Positions 1-6,494 of a DNA stretch of 39,941 bases are shown piece by piece. The DNA is from Gammaproteobacteria bacterium (GTDB lineage: Bacteria; Pseudomonadota; Gammaproteobacteria; Chromatiales; Chromatiaceae): NCBI GenBank assembly GCA_020445315.1, contig JAGRGW010000184.1, positions 1-39,941 of the forward strand, read 5' to 3'. The position numbers and the translations under genes are program-made. The notes under the pieces are model-generated. The model was given only the letters and a program-made list of their open reading frames with translations, was not told where the DNA came from and did not search any database. Every line of letters starts with the position of its first letter. The first letter of the stretch is position 1.

Positions 1-54
1 ATCCCGCCGAACGCGACGCTGGTGTTCGAGGTCGAACTGCTGAAGATCCTGTAG
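1..54 (+). CDS. FKBP-type peptidyl-prolyl isomerase, C-terminal end (partial)
   Basis: The window opens inside a reading frame of 17 codons plus TAG. The residues read IPPNATLVFEVELLKIL, which is the classic last beta strand of FKBP-type peptidyl-prolyl cis-trans isomerases (I-P-x-N-x-x-L-x-F-x-V-E-L). The start and catalytic core lie outside the window, so whether it is exported or cytosolic cannot be told. nadC starts 3 bp after its stop, which suggests co-transcription. A second complete FKBP protein lies on the other side of nadC. Confidence 0.75.
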   Translation: MPPNATLVFEVELLKIL

Positions 55-57
55 GCG

Positions 58-894
58 ATGGAGTCGCTGCAGCTTGCGCGGCAGCGCCAGGTCCGCGACG
101 CGCTCGACGAGGACATCGGCACCGGCGACCTGACCGCCGGACTGGTCGGGGCGCACACGCTGGCGCGTGCGGAGGTCGTCGTGCGCGAACCCGCCGTCCT
201 GTGCGGGCGCGACTGGTTCGACGAGGTGTTTCGCCAGCTCGACGACAAGGTTGCCGTCGAGTGGTTTGCGGCTGACGGCGACACGCTGCAACCGGGTCAG
301 CGCGTCTGCGGGCTGCACGGGCCGGCGCGATCGGTGCTGTCCGGTGAGCGCTGTGCGCTCAACTTCCTGCAGACGCTGTCGGCGACGGCGACGCTGGCGT
401 CGAGGTACGTCGCATCGGTGGCCGGTACCGGGGCGACGATATTGGACACGCGCAAGACGATCCCGGGCCTGCGCCTGGCGCAGAAGTACGCCGTGCGTTG
501 CGGAGGCGCCTCGAATCACCGCGTCGGCCTGTACGACGCGATCCTGATCAAGGAGAACCATATCCGTGCGGCAGGCTCGGTCAGCGCGGTACTGCAGGCG
601 GCGTCTGCGCATGACGGGGTCATGATCGAGATCGAGGTCGAGAATCTCGACGAGCTGGACGAGGCGCTGGCGGCCGGCGCGCGGCGCATCCTGTTGGACA
701 ACTTCGACCTGGTCGCACTTGGCGAGGCGGTGGCGCGAACGCACGCTGCGGCCGAACTCGAGGCCTCGGGCGGGGTCAACCTGGGTACGGTGCGCGCCAT
801 CGCGGAAACCGGCGTCGATTACATCTCGGTGGGACAGTTGACCAAGGATATCGCAGCGACCGATTTCTCGATGCTGTTCAGGACCGAGGCGTGA
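58..894 (+). CDS. nadC: Nicotinate-nucleotide pyrophosphorylase (carboxylating), quinolinate phosphoribosyltransferase
   Basis: This cytosolic enzyme converts quinolinate and PRPP to nicotinate mononucleotide, CO2 and pyrophosphate in de novo NAD synthesis. The 278-residue length is normal for the family. Visible hallmarks are the N-terminal ALDEDIGTGDLT block, the DTRKTIPGLRLAQKYAV active-site segment followed by GGASNHRVGLYD, the ILIKENHI lysine motif, the EIEVENLDE strand and the C-terminal LEASGGVNLGTVRAIAETGVDYISVG barrel end. ATG 58 lies 3 bp after the preceding FKBP stop. nadA and nadB are not in the window. Confidence 0.96.
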   Translation: MESLQLARQRQVRDALDEDIGTGDLTAGLVGAHTLARAEVVVREPAVLCGRDWFDEVFRQLDDKVAVEWFAADGDTLQPGQRVCGLHGPARSVLSGERCALNFLQTLSATATLASRYVASVAGTGATILDTRKTIPGLRLAQKYAVRCGGASNHRVGLYDAILIKENHIRAAGSVSAVLQAASAHDGVMIEIEVENLDELDEALAAGARRILLDNFDLVALGEAVARTHAAAELEASGGVNLGTVRAIAETGVDYISVGQLTKDIAATDFSMLFRTEA

Positions 895-919
895 TCGCCG
901 GTGATCGCAGGGATATTGT

Positions 920-1147
920 CTAGGCCTTGACGTCGAGCAGTGAGCCGATCAGTTTGTCGCTGGTCGACAGTGTCTTGACGTTTGCCTTGGCCGCGTGCTC
1001 GTGCTGCTTCAGTTCGACCATGGCGCGCGTCATGTTGGTACGGTCGCCCGGCAACGAGGCACGCGCGATCTCTGCCGCACTGCGGGCCATGCTCCGGGTA
1101 CTATGCTGGATGCCCTGTACGGCGGTCTGGCTGAGTTTGCTGATCAT
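920..1147 (-). CDS. Small orphan protein resembling the C-terminal domain of flagellar rod/hook proteins
   Basis: A 75-residue protein starting MISKLSQTAVQGIQ. Its C-terminal half (NMTRAMVELKQHEHAAKANVK, ending near SDKLIGSLLDVKA) closely resembles the C-terminal coiled-coil segment shared by FlgB/FlgC/FlgE/FlgF/FlgG axial proteins, which end in motifs such as E-M-V-x-L-x-x-A-E-x-x-F-x-A-N-x-K followed by L-G-T-L-L-D-I. There is no room for the rest of such a protein and no flagellar gene nearby, so it is a stand-alone domain of unknown role. A GTG at 1177 would add 10 residues. I prefer ATG 1147 because a possible -10 box (GATAAT, 1182-1187) sits almost on top of the GTG. Confidence 0.6.
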   Translation of the reverse strand: MISKLSQTAVQGIQHSTRSMARSAAEIARASLPGDRTNMTRAMVELKQHEHAAKANVKTLSTSDKLIGSLLDVKA

Positions 1148-1181
1148 GTTGTCGTTGCCTGCACGCGGGTGCCTCACCTGT

Positions 1182-1209
1182 ATTATCGTCGCGCGCCGGC
1201 TGCTTTTAA
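1182..1209 (-). promoter_or_regulatory. Possible sigma70-type promoter for the small rod-like protein
   Basis: Read on the minus strand, TTAAAA (1204-1209) and GATAAT (1182-1187) are separated by 16 bp. The -35 match is poor. The position fits transcription starting just upstream of ATG 1147. This is inferred from sequence alone. Confidence 0.25.
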
Positions 1210-1301
1210 CGGTCGCGCATGCAATCTGTGAACTGAGTTCCGGGTTTTCGGCAAAGGCTTCCGAAAGCGGGATGGATGTTCCTTAAGTCTAGGAAAACGT
1301 T

Positions 1302-1973
1302 ATGAAAAAAGTATTTATTGTCCTGCTGCTGGCATGGTCTGTGGGGGTCGCGGCAGAGACGGCCGTGGTGAGTGTGTCGGAGCGTTACAGCTACGCCATG
1401 GGGGCGCGGCTTGGCGAAATGCTGAAGTCGCAGGGTATCGGGCAGATCGACGCGGGCGCGTTTGCCGCCGCGATCGACGACGTCATGCAGGGACGACCGT
1501 TGCGTCTGAGCGCGGAAGAGATGCGGCAGGCGGTTGTCGACCAACAGAAGGTGTTCGCCGAGCAGCGTGCGCAGCGTGCCGAGGAGACCCTGCGCGCCGG
1601 TCGCGATTTTCTCGCTGCCAACGCGCGCAAACCCGACATCGTCGTGTTGCCGAGCGGCTTGCAGTACCGCGTACTCGCGAGCGGAGAGGGTGAGCAGCCG
1701 ACCGCCGCGGACAGCGTGCGGGTCCACTACCACGGCACCAAGATCGACGGCAGCGTGTTCGACAGTTCGGTCGATCGTGGCCAGCCAGCCGAGTTCTCGC
1801 TCGGCGGCGTGATTCCCGGCTTCCGCGAGGCGCTGCTGAACATGCGTGTCGGTGACCACTGGCAGGTGTTCCTGCCGAGTTCGATGGCCTACGGTGATCG
1901 CGGGGCCGGCGCGTCCATCGGCCCGAACGAGGCGCTGATATTCGACCTGCAGTTGCTGGCCATCAAGCGTTAG
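1302..1973 (+). CDS. Exported FKBP-type peptidyl-prolyl cis-trans isomerase (FkpA/Mip type)
   Basis: A 223-residue periplasmic proline isomerase/chaperone. Residues 1-19 form a signal peptide (MKKVFIVLLLAWSVGVAA with an AxA-like cleavage region). Residues about 25-110 match the helical N-terminal dimerisation domain (YAMGARLGEMLKSQGI onward). Residues about 120-223 are the FKBP domain, with VRVHYHGTKIDGSVFDSS, the VIPGFREALLNM segment, YGDRGAGASIGPNEALIFDLQLL and a short basic tail. AGGA about 8 bp upstream supports ATG 1302. The stop is 8 bp from the convergent glutaredoxin stop, with no terminator between. The exact orthologue (FkpA, FklB or Mip) cannot be fixed. Confidence 0.9.
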   Translation: MKKVFIVLLLAWSVGVAAETAVVSVSERYSYAMGARLGEMLKSQGIGQIDAGAFAAAIDDVMQGRPLRLSAEEMRQAVVDQQKVFAEQRAQRAEETLRAGRDFLAANARKPDIVVLPSGLQYRVLASGEGEQPTAADSVRVHYHGTKIDGSVFDSSVDRGQPAEFSLGGVIPGFREALLNMRVGDHWQVFLPSSMAYGDRGAGASIGPNEALIFDLQLLAIKR

Positions 1974-1980
1974 CCGCCTG

Positions 1981-2385
1981 TCATGCCGCCTGCCGGGCAG
2001 CCGAACCCGCTTCGATAGCGGCGACGTGCTGCTCCAGGTAGGCGATGATGTCACCGGACTCGTACAGCCAGCGGGCTTCACCGTCCTCGCCCGGCAGGTA
2101 CAGGCAGGGCACCTGGATCTTGCCGCCTTCCTGCTCGAGCTGCGTGCGCCATTGGCCGTCCCCGCGGGCGTCGCGCAGCTCGATCTGGAGACCGAGGCGG
2201 CGCAGGGCACGGCGGGTCTTGACGCAGAAGGGGCAGGCGCGGAACTGGTACAGGGCCATGTCGCGTGTCGATGCGTCGATGCGCGCCTGTAACTCGGCCG
2301 GGCGCTGTGGTGGGGTCGGTCGGGTCAGGAAGTCGACCAGCAGGATGAGTTGACCAAGCGGCCAGCGGATCAGCTTGAAAATCAT
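1981..2385 (-). CDS. Membrane-anchored glutaredoxin-like protein
   Basis: A 134-residue protein. Residues 1-20 (MIFKLIRWPLGQLILLVDFL) form a likely N-terminal membrane helix. From about residue 44 follows a glutaredoxin/GST N-terminal fold: MALYQFRACPFCVKTRRAL with a CPFC redox site at 51-54, the cis-proline VPCLY segment, and WLYESGDIIAYLEQ. It probably reduces or glutathionylates a partner at the membrane surface. Its ATG overlaps the bolA stop by 4 bp (ATGA), so the two are translationally coupled. BolA proteins and glutaredoxins are known functional partners in iron-sulfur handling, usually with monothiol CGFS glutaredoxins; here the site is dithiol. Confidence 0.88.
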   Translation of the reverse strand: MIFKLIRWPLGQLILLVDFLTRPTPPQRPAELQARIDASTRDMALYQFRACPFCVKTRRALRRLGLQIELRDARGDGQWRTQLEQEGGKIQVPCLYLPGEDGEARWLYESGDIIAYLEQHVAAIEAGSAARQAA

Positions 2386-2696
2386 GCCTTGCTCCCACCT
2401 TCGCACGGCGGCGATGCCGGCGCGGTGCCGCCCTTCTCGAACCATTCGTCCGGTGTCATCGTGTGCAGTGCGAGGGCGTGGATGCCGCCCTGCAACTGCT
2501 CGGCCAGCACACCGTTGACCGCGCGGTGGCGTTGCAGCAGCGGTTTGCCGGCGAAGCTGTCGCTGACCAGCACGACCCGGAAGTGCGACTCCGACCCCGC
2601 CGGTACGCTGTGCATGTGACTCTCGTCGTCGACCTCGAGGTGCATCGGTGCGAACTGCTCGCGCAGGCGCTGTGCAATGGTGTCCTGCATGGACAT
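2382..2696 (-). CDS. BolA family protein (IbaG/YrbA-like)
   Basis: A 104-residue BolA-fold protein starting MSMQDTIAQRLREQF, with a consensus AGGAG about 9 bp upstream. The core features are the HSVPAGSESHFRVVLVSDSF segment, the KPLLQRHRAVNGVL helix, and the conserved HALALHTMTPDEW end that carries the invariant histidine used for Fe-S binding with a glutaredoxin. Family members act in iron-sulfur homeostasis or as morphology/stress regulators. The last approximately 15 residues are a low-complexity tail (KGGTAPASPPCEGGSKA) that includes one cysteine. It is first in a two-gene unit with the overlapping glutaredoxin. Confidence 0.9.
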   Translation of the reverse strand: MSMQDTIAQRLREQFAPMHLEVDDESHMHSVPAGSESHFRVVLVSDSFAGKPLLQRHRAVNGVLAEQLQGGIHALALHTMTPDEWFEKGGTAPASPPCEGGSKA

Positions 2697-2836
2697 CTGC
2701 GGGTTCTCCTGTTTCTGTAAACGAGGCATTCTCGCCTCGCGGCCGTTCACGGTCGCCTGGCAACCGAAAACACCAGTTTCGGTGCCGCAACCGGCGTAAA
2801 AAACCCCCGCCAGCCAGGGGAATCGGTGTATTGCCG

Positions 2837-3790
2837 TCAGGCGATACCGTCCCAGAACTCGGAGTCGCGCGCCAGGAACTGGTCGGCCGGGATGTAGTGC
2901 GAGCCGTCGCACGAGAAGTTCAGGCCGACGATGCCGTTGAAGATGTTGATCGAGCCGGCACGCAGGTAGATCGTGTCGTCGGCATAGCGCAGGTGGCGGA
3001 AGGTATCCAGGATCGGCCGGATCTGCTCGCGCGGTACCACGGCGTCTTCCGGGTAGGGCTCGTGCGGGAAGGCCAGGCAGACGTCGGGGTCGACGAGGTC
3101 GTCGAACTCCAGCAGCTGGTATCGGTACGGGTCGTGGATCATCCAGATCGTGGCGCGGCTGCTGGAGAAGTGGATCTTGAGGTGAAACACGCCGTTCCCG
3201 ACGATCAGTTCCTCGAGCACCGGCAGGATCAGGTCGATCGATTCGTCCATGCGGCTGGGTACGCGACATTGCTGGAACACGTGGCCGCGGATCGCGGGAT
3301 CGCCTTTCAGTTGGCGCCAGCGTCCCGGCTCCGAGTACAGGTCCTTGGTGATCGGCAGTCCGCGCAGGTCGAAGTCGGCGCCAATGTAGCCGACCATGTC
3401 GTCGCCACGATAGACACGCTGGATCGCGGTGACCGATGGCCTGCCGACGCGCAGGCTGATGTAGGCCTCGGACAGCGTCATGTCATTGCCGGGTTTGAGT
3501 TTCTGCATGTAGGGCCGATCCGAGCGGTCGCGACCGTAGTCATCCTCGATCAGGCCCTCGGGCGAGGCATTGGCGCTGATCTGGCGGCCGTTCGGGTCGA
3601 GTGCGTACAGGTAGGTGACATACGGCACCTTCGGGATCGACGCGAGCAGGAGGCGGTCCAGTTCCTCCTTGTTGTCCCAGGCCTTGACGCAGCGCCGCAC
3701 CGTGCGCCGCATCGGATCGATCAGCATGTTGTGCAGCGTGTCGCGTTGACGGTCGATGCGCCTTTTCAGCGGCGAGCGTTTTTCGGTCAT
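2837..3790 (-). CDS. PDC (Cache-like) sensor domain-containing protein
   Basis: A 317-residue protein with no signal peptide or membrane helix that I can see. Residues about 45-140 read like a PDC/Cache sensor (VTYLYALDPNGRQISANAS, DRSDRPYMQKL, LSEAYISLRVGRPSVTAIQRV, GYIGADFDLRGLPI). The remainder, about 150-317, is aromatic and acidic, with no motif that I know for an output domain. The family is found as a stand-alone gene in Gammaproteobacteria, and the ligand is unknown. There is no clear Shine-Dalgarno sequence before ATG 3790. The absence of a transmembrane anchor suggests a cytosolic sensor, unlike most Cache proteins. Confidence 0.7.
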   Translation of the reverse strand: MTEKRSPLKRRIDRQRDTLHNMLIDPMRRTVRRCVKAWDNKEELDRLLLASIPKVPYVTYLYALDPNGRQISANASPEGLIEDDYGRDRSDRPYMQKLKPGNDMTLSEAYISLRVGRPSVTAIQRVYRGDDMVGYIGADFDLRGLPITKDLYSEPGRWRQLKGDPAIRGHVFQQCRVPSRMDESIDLILPVLEELIVGNGVFHLKIHFSSSRATIWMIHDPYRYQLLEFDDLVDPDVCLAFPHEPYPEDAVVPREQIRPILDTFRHLRYADDTIYLRAGSINIFNGIVGLNFSCDGSHYIPADQFLARDSEFWDGIA

Positions 3791-3841
3791 GTCGATTGGC
3801 CCGGTGGTTGATCTGGTTCGGACGATGTCACGGCCCGGTCG

Positions 3842-4165
3842 TTAGCGACCCCGGCCATCCGTCGGCGGCAGCGGGAAAGGGCTGACGTTGCTGACGGCAC
3901 CATCGAGTTCGAGGATCTTGTTCTGGCCGCGCTTCTCGACTTCCTCGATTCGGAACACCGCGTGCATCGGCAGGATCAGGCGTTCAACACCGGCGAACTC
4001 GGCGCGCAGTTTCTCCTCGGCCGGGTCGATGACGACCGAGGTGTGCTCGCCGAACAGCAGGTCGCGGATCTCGATGAAGCCGTAGAGCTCGGCCTGGCCG
4101 ATCTGCTGGGCATGCAACTGGTAGACCTTGCCGTTGTTGTGAAACGAGACGCGGAAGATGCGCAT
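3842..4165 (-). CDS. DUF1820 family protein
   Basis: A 107-residue protein matching the conserved gammaproteobacterial DUF1820 pattern: an IFRVSFHNNGKVYQLHAQQI start, YGFIEIRDLLFGE, a VIDPAEEKLRAEF block, and PMHAVFRIEEVEKRG. No function is established for the family. The last approximately 18 residues (FPLPPTDGRGR end) are a variable tail. It shares strand with the PDC-sensor gene 51 bp downstream and is divergent from hisI. Confidence 0.85.
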   Translation of the reverse strand: MRIFRVSFHNNGKVYQLHAQQIGQAELYGFIEIRDLLFGEHTSVVIDPAEEKLRAEFAGVERLILPMHAVFRIEEVEKRGQNKILELDGAVSNVSPFPLPPTDGRGR

Positions 4166-4277
4166 ACTGACCTGACTGCCTGAGAATTCCGCGCATTTTA
4201 CCCGATTCGGTGCCCCGGCCGTGGTGCGTTATCATCGACGCCTGATCCCCCAGCCCCGTTGCACAGAGGCGGCCTAG

Positions 4278-4712
4278 ATGTCGGTGTTCAAACAGCTCGA
4301 AACCCTGGCCAGCGGTGAGTCGGTGGCGCTCGACGAGGCGCTGGCCGACCTGCCCTGGAATGCCGATGGCCTGCTGCCCGCGATCGCGCAGCAGCACGAC
4401 ACCGGCGAGGTGCTGATGCTGGCCTGGATGAACGCCGAATCGCTGGCCGAGACGCTGGAGACCGGGCGTGTCTGCTACTGGTCGCGTTCGCGCTCGTCGC
4501 TGTGGCGCAAGGGCGAGTCGTCGGGTCAGGTGCAGATGCTGAATGCGCTGCGATTCGACTGCGACGGCGACACCATCCTGCTGCTGGTCGACCAGACCGG
4601 TCCGGCCTGCCATACCGGGCGCAGGGACTGCTTCTACAGCGTCGTGCGCGGCGACCGTCTCGTCGTCGACAAGGCGCCGCTGATCGACCCCGCCGAGTTG
4701 TACGGCAAATGA
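4278..4712 (+). CDS. hisI: Phosphoribosyl-AMP cyclohydrolase
   Basis: Catalyses the third step of histidine synthesis, opening the purine ring of PR-AMP, in the cytosol. The 144-residue stand-alone HisI has no HisE fusion. Motifs are EVLMLAWMNAESL, CYWSRSRSSLWRKGESSG, and the metal-binding FDCDGDTILLLVDQTGPACH followed by TGRRDCFY, with the zinc cysteines in the CDGD, ACH and DCF segments. The N-terminal ~28 residues are longer than the minimal family start. Its TGA overlaps the next ATG (ATGA), linking it to gloB rather than to other his genes, none of which are nearby. Confidence 0.95.
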   Translation: MSVFKQLETLASGESVALDEALADLPWNADGLLPAIAQQHDTGEVLMLAWMNAESLAETLETGRVCYWSRSRSSLWRKGESSGQVQMLNALRFDCDGDTILLLVDQTGPACHTGRRDCFYSVVRGDRLVVDKAPLIDPAELYGK

Positions 4713-5509
4713 ACACGGGAGCGGCACAGGGGCCGGTCGTGCAGCCGATTCCGGCGTTCGACGATAACTATATCTGGCTGTTGACCCGTGCCGGCTACGG
4801 CGGTTGCGCGGTCGTCGATCCCGGCGACGACGAACCCGTCATCGAACGTCTGCATCGCGACGGTCTGGCGCTTGACGCGATCCTGGTCACGCACAAGCAC
4901 GGCGATCATGTCGGCGGCATCGCCGGTCTCAAGAGCGAGTGGCCGGAGGCCGTCGTCTACGGTCCGGTCGGTGAACCGATTCGCCTGCTTGAGCGACGCC
5001 TGGCTGGTGGTGACAGCGTCGTACTGGACGGGCTCGGTGCCGTTTTCGAGGTTATCGATGTGCCCGGTCACACCGAGGGCCATATTGCCTATTTTGGTGG
5101 CGGCATGCTGTTCTGTGGTGACACGCTGTTCGCCGGCGGTTGCGGGCGGGTGTTCAGTGGCACCCACGAGCAGCTCAGCGATTCGTTGCAGCGGCTCGCC
5201 AGCCTGCCGCCTGCGACGACGGTCTACTGCGCCCACGAGTACACGCTGGCCAACCTCGGTTTCGCCGCCTGGGTCGAGCCCGACAGCCCCGCCCTGGCAG
5301 CGCGTACCCGGCGTGACCGCGCGGCGCGCGAGCGCGGTGAACCGACGGTGCCGTCTTCGCTCGCTGACGAGCTGGCGACCAATCCCTTTATGCGTACCGA
5401 GGACCCGGTGGTCGTTGCAGCGGCGGCGCGCTGGAGCGGGCAGGACCTGGGTGACCGGGCGGCCGTCTTTCGTGCACTGCGTACCTGGAAAGACCGGGAT
5501 TACGACTGA
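4709..5509 (+). CDS. gloB: Hydroxyacylglutathione hydrolase (glyoxalase II)
   Basis: A 266-residue cytosolic metallo-beta-lactamase-fold enzyme that hydrolyses S-D-lactoylglutathione to D-lactate and glutathione, completing methylglyoxal detoxification. The binuclear metal motif THKHGDH lies at residues 61-67 (H62, H64, D66, H67), with later ligands in VPGHTEGHIAYF, CGDTLFAGGCGRVF and YCAHEYTLAN. The C-terminal helical domain ends with NPFMRT and VFRALRTWKDRDYD, typical of GloB. ATG 4709 is chosen because it overlaps the hisI stop and gives the family start (VQPIPAFDDNYIWLL). Confidence 0.95.
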   Translation: MNTGAAQGPVVQPIPAFDDNYIWLLTRAGYGGCAVVDPGDDEPVIERLHRDGLALDAILVTHKHGDHVGGIAGLKSEWPEAVVYGPVGEPIRLLERRLAGGDSVVLDGLGAVFEVIDVPGHTEGHIAYFGGGMLFCGDTLFAGGCGRVFSGTHEQLSDSLQRLASLPPATTVYCAHEYTLANLGFAAWVEPDSPALAARTRRDRAARERGEPTVPSSLADELATNPFMRTEDPVVVAAAARWSGQDLGDRAAVFRALRTWKDRDYD

Positions 5510-5546
5510 AAGCGGTGACGCGGCCGGGTATCGACGCATGGGCGGC

Positions 5547-6401
5547 TCAGCGGGCCACGCCGATCGCACCCTTGTCGACGCCCTCGTAGGCATAGACACG
5601 AAAGCTGTCCGACGGAAACTCGTGCTTGAGTTCGGTCGCGATGTGCTGGGCGATGTTCTCGACCGTGGAGTCGTCGTCGATCAGGTAGCAGGCCGACTGC
5701 GGCAGTGTCAGGCCGAAGTCGCCTTGGCGGCTGCGATAGCCGAACTCGCAGTAGTCGATACCGTCGCGCCGGCTGTGCCCGATCAGGTCTTCGCGGGTGC
5801 CGATGTAGATGTCGGCGAAGCGGTTTGCCCATGCCTGCTCCAGTGCCGGCGCGCGGTGGCCGTTGCGCAGGATCTCGATGCGCGAACGATGACCATGGGC
5901 GATGCGCTGACAATTCCCGTCGTGGTGTTTGAGGCCGTGACTGTAATGGTAAAAGGCCCCCTCGATCGTTTCCGGCCATAATCGTGTGCGGACGGCGTCG
6001 ACGTTGTCCGGCGTCTGCGGACTGATGTAATCGGAAACGATCTGCGCCAGGCGATCCGACGCCAGGCGTTCGCCGGGGATCAGGCGCACGGCGTCGCGGG
6101 GTGAGCGGTGCTCGACGAGGCGTCCGTCGTCGAGGGTGAACGACAGGTGTAAACCGTTGTCGAAATCATTGACCCGCAATGACGGGTGATCCGCCGGAAC
6201 CAGCAGCTTGTGGTCGAACTGGTCGTCGATCATGCGCTTGATCGACTGCTTGACCGCGCCGAAATCGAGCACCATGCCCTGCTGGTCGAGGTCGCCGTCG
6301 AGTTCGATGTCGACCTGCCAGCTTTCGCCGACGAGGCCGCGGGACGGGCTCAGGTAGCTGCAGTCGATAACGGTCAGGCGGTGGACGAACAGCGTGGTCA
6401 T
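5547..6401 (-). CDS. 6-carboxytetrahydropterin synthase family protein, long two-part form (QueD-like)
   Basis: A 284-residue protein about twice the size of classical QueD. The N-terminal half carries the synthase segment GMVLDFGAVKQSIKRMIDDQFDH (residues about 42-64). The C-terminal half carries the histidine-rich zinc-type segment FYHYSHGLKHHDGNC followed by HGHRSRIEI (about residues 150-175), then STVENIAQHIATEL and the VYAYEGVDKGAIG end. Zinc-type and DF-K/DH motifs that sit in one QueD domain are therefore spread over two. It probably acts in 7-deazaguanine or pterin metabolism, but a different substrate is possible. It is divergent from tamA. Confidence 0.75.
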   Translation of the reverse strand: MTTLFVHRLTVIDCSYLSPSRGLVGESWQVDIELDGDLDQQGMVLDFGAVKQSIKRMIDDQFDHKLLVPADHPSLRVNDFDNGLHLSFTLDDGRLVEHRSPRDAVRLIPGERLASDRLAQIVSDYISPQTPDNVDAVRTRLWPETIEGAFYHYSHGLKHHDGNCQRIAHGHRSRIEILRNGHRAPALEQAWANRFADIYIGTREDLIGHSRRDGIDYCEFGYRSRQGDFGLTLPQSACYLIDDDSTVENIAQHIATELKHEFPSDSFRVYAYEGVDKGAIGVAR

Positions 6402-6494
6402 TGGCTAATCATAACGGAAATCAATAGGTTGCGGTTTGTTTTTGGTGTTCCTGGCGTTTTTCCGGCAACGGCGCGCGATGCGTAGGCGGGGGAT

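Noticed and set aside
2648..3811. 387-codon plus-strand frame across bolA and the PDC-sensor gene
   Set aside because: It covers two supported minus-strand genes and their gap and has no motif of its own.
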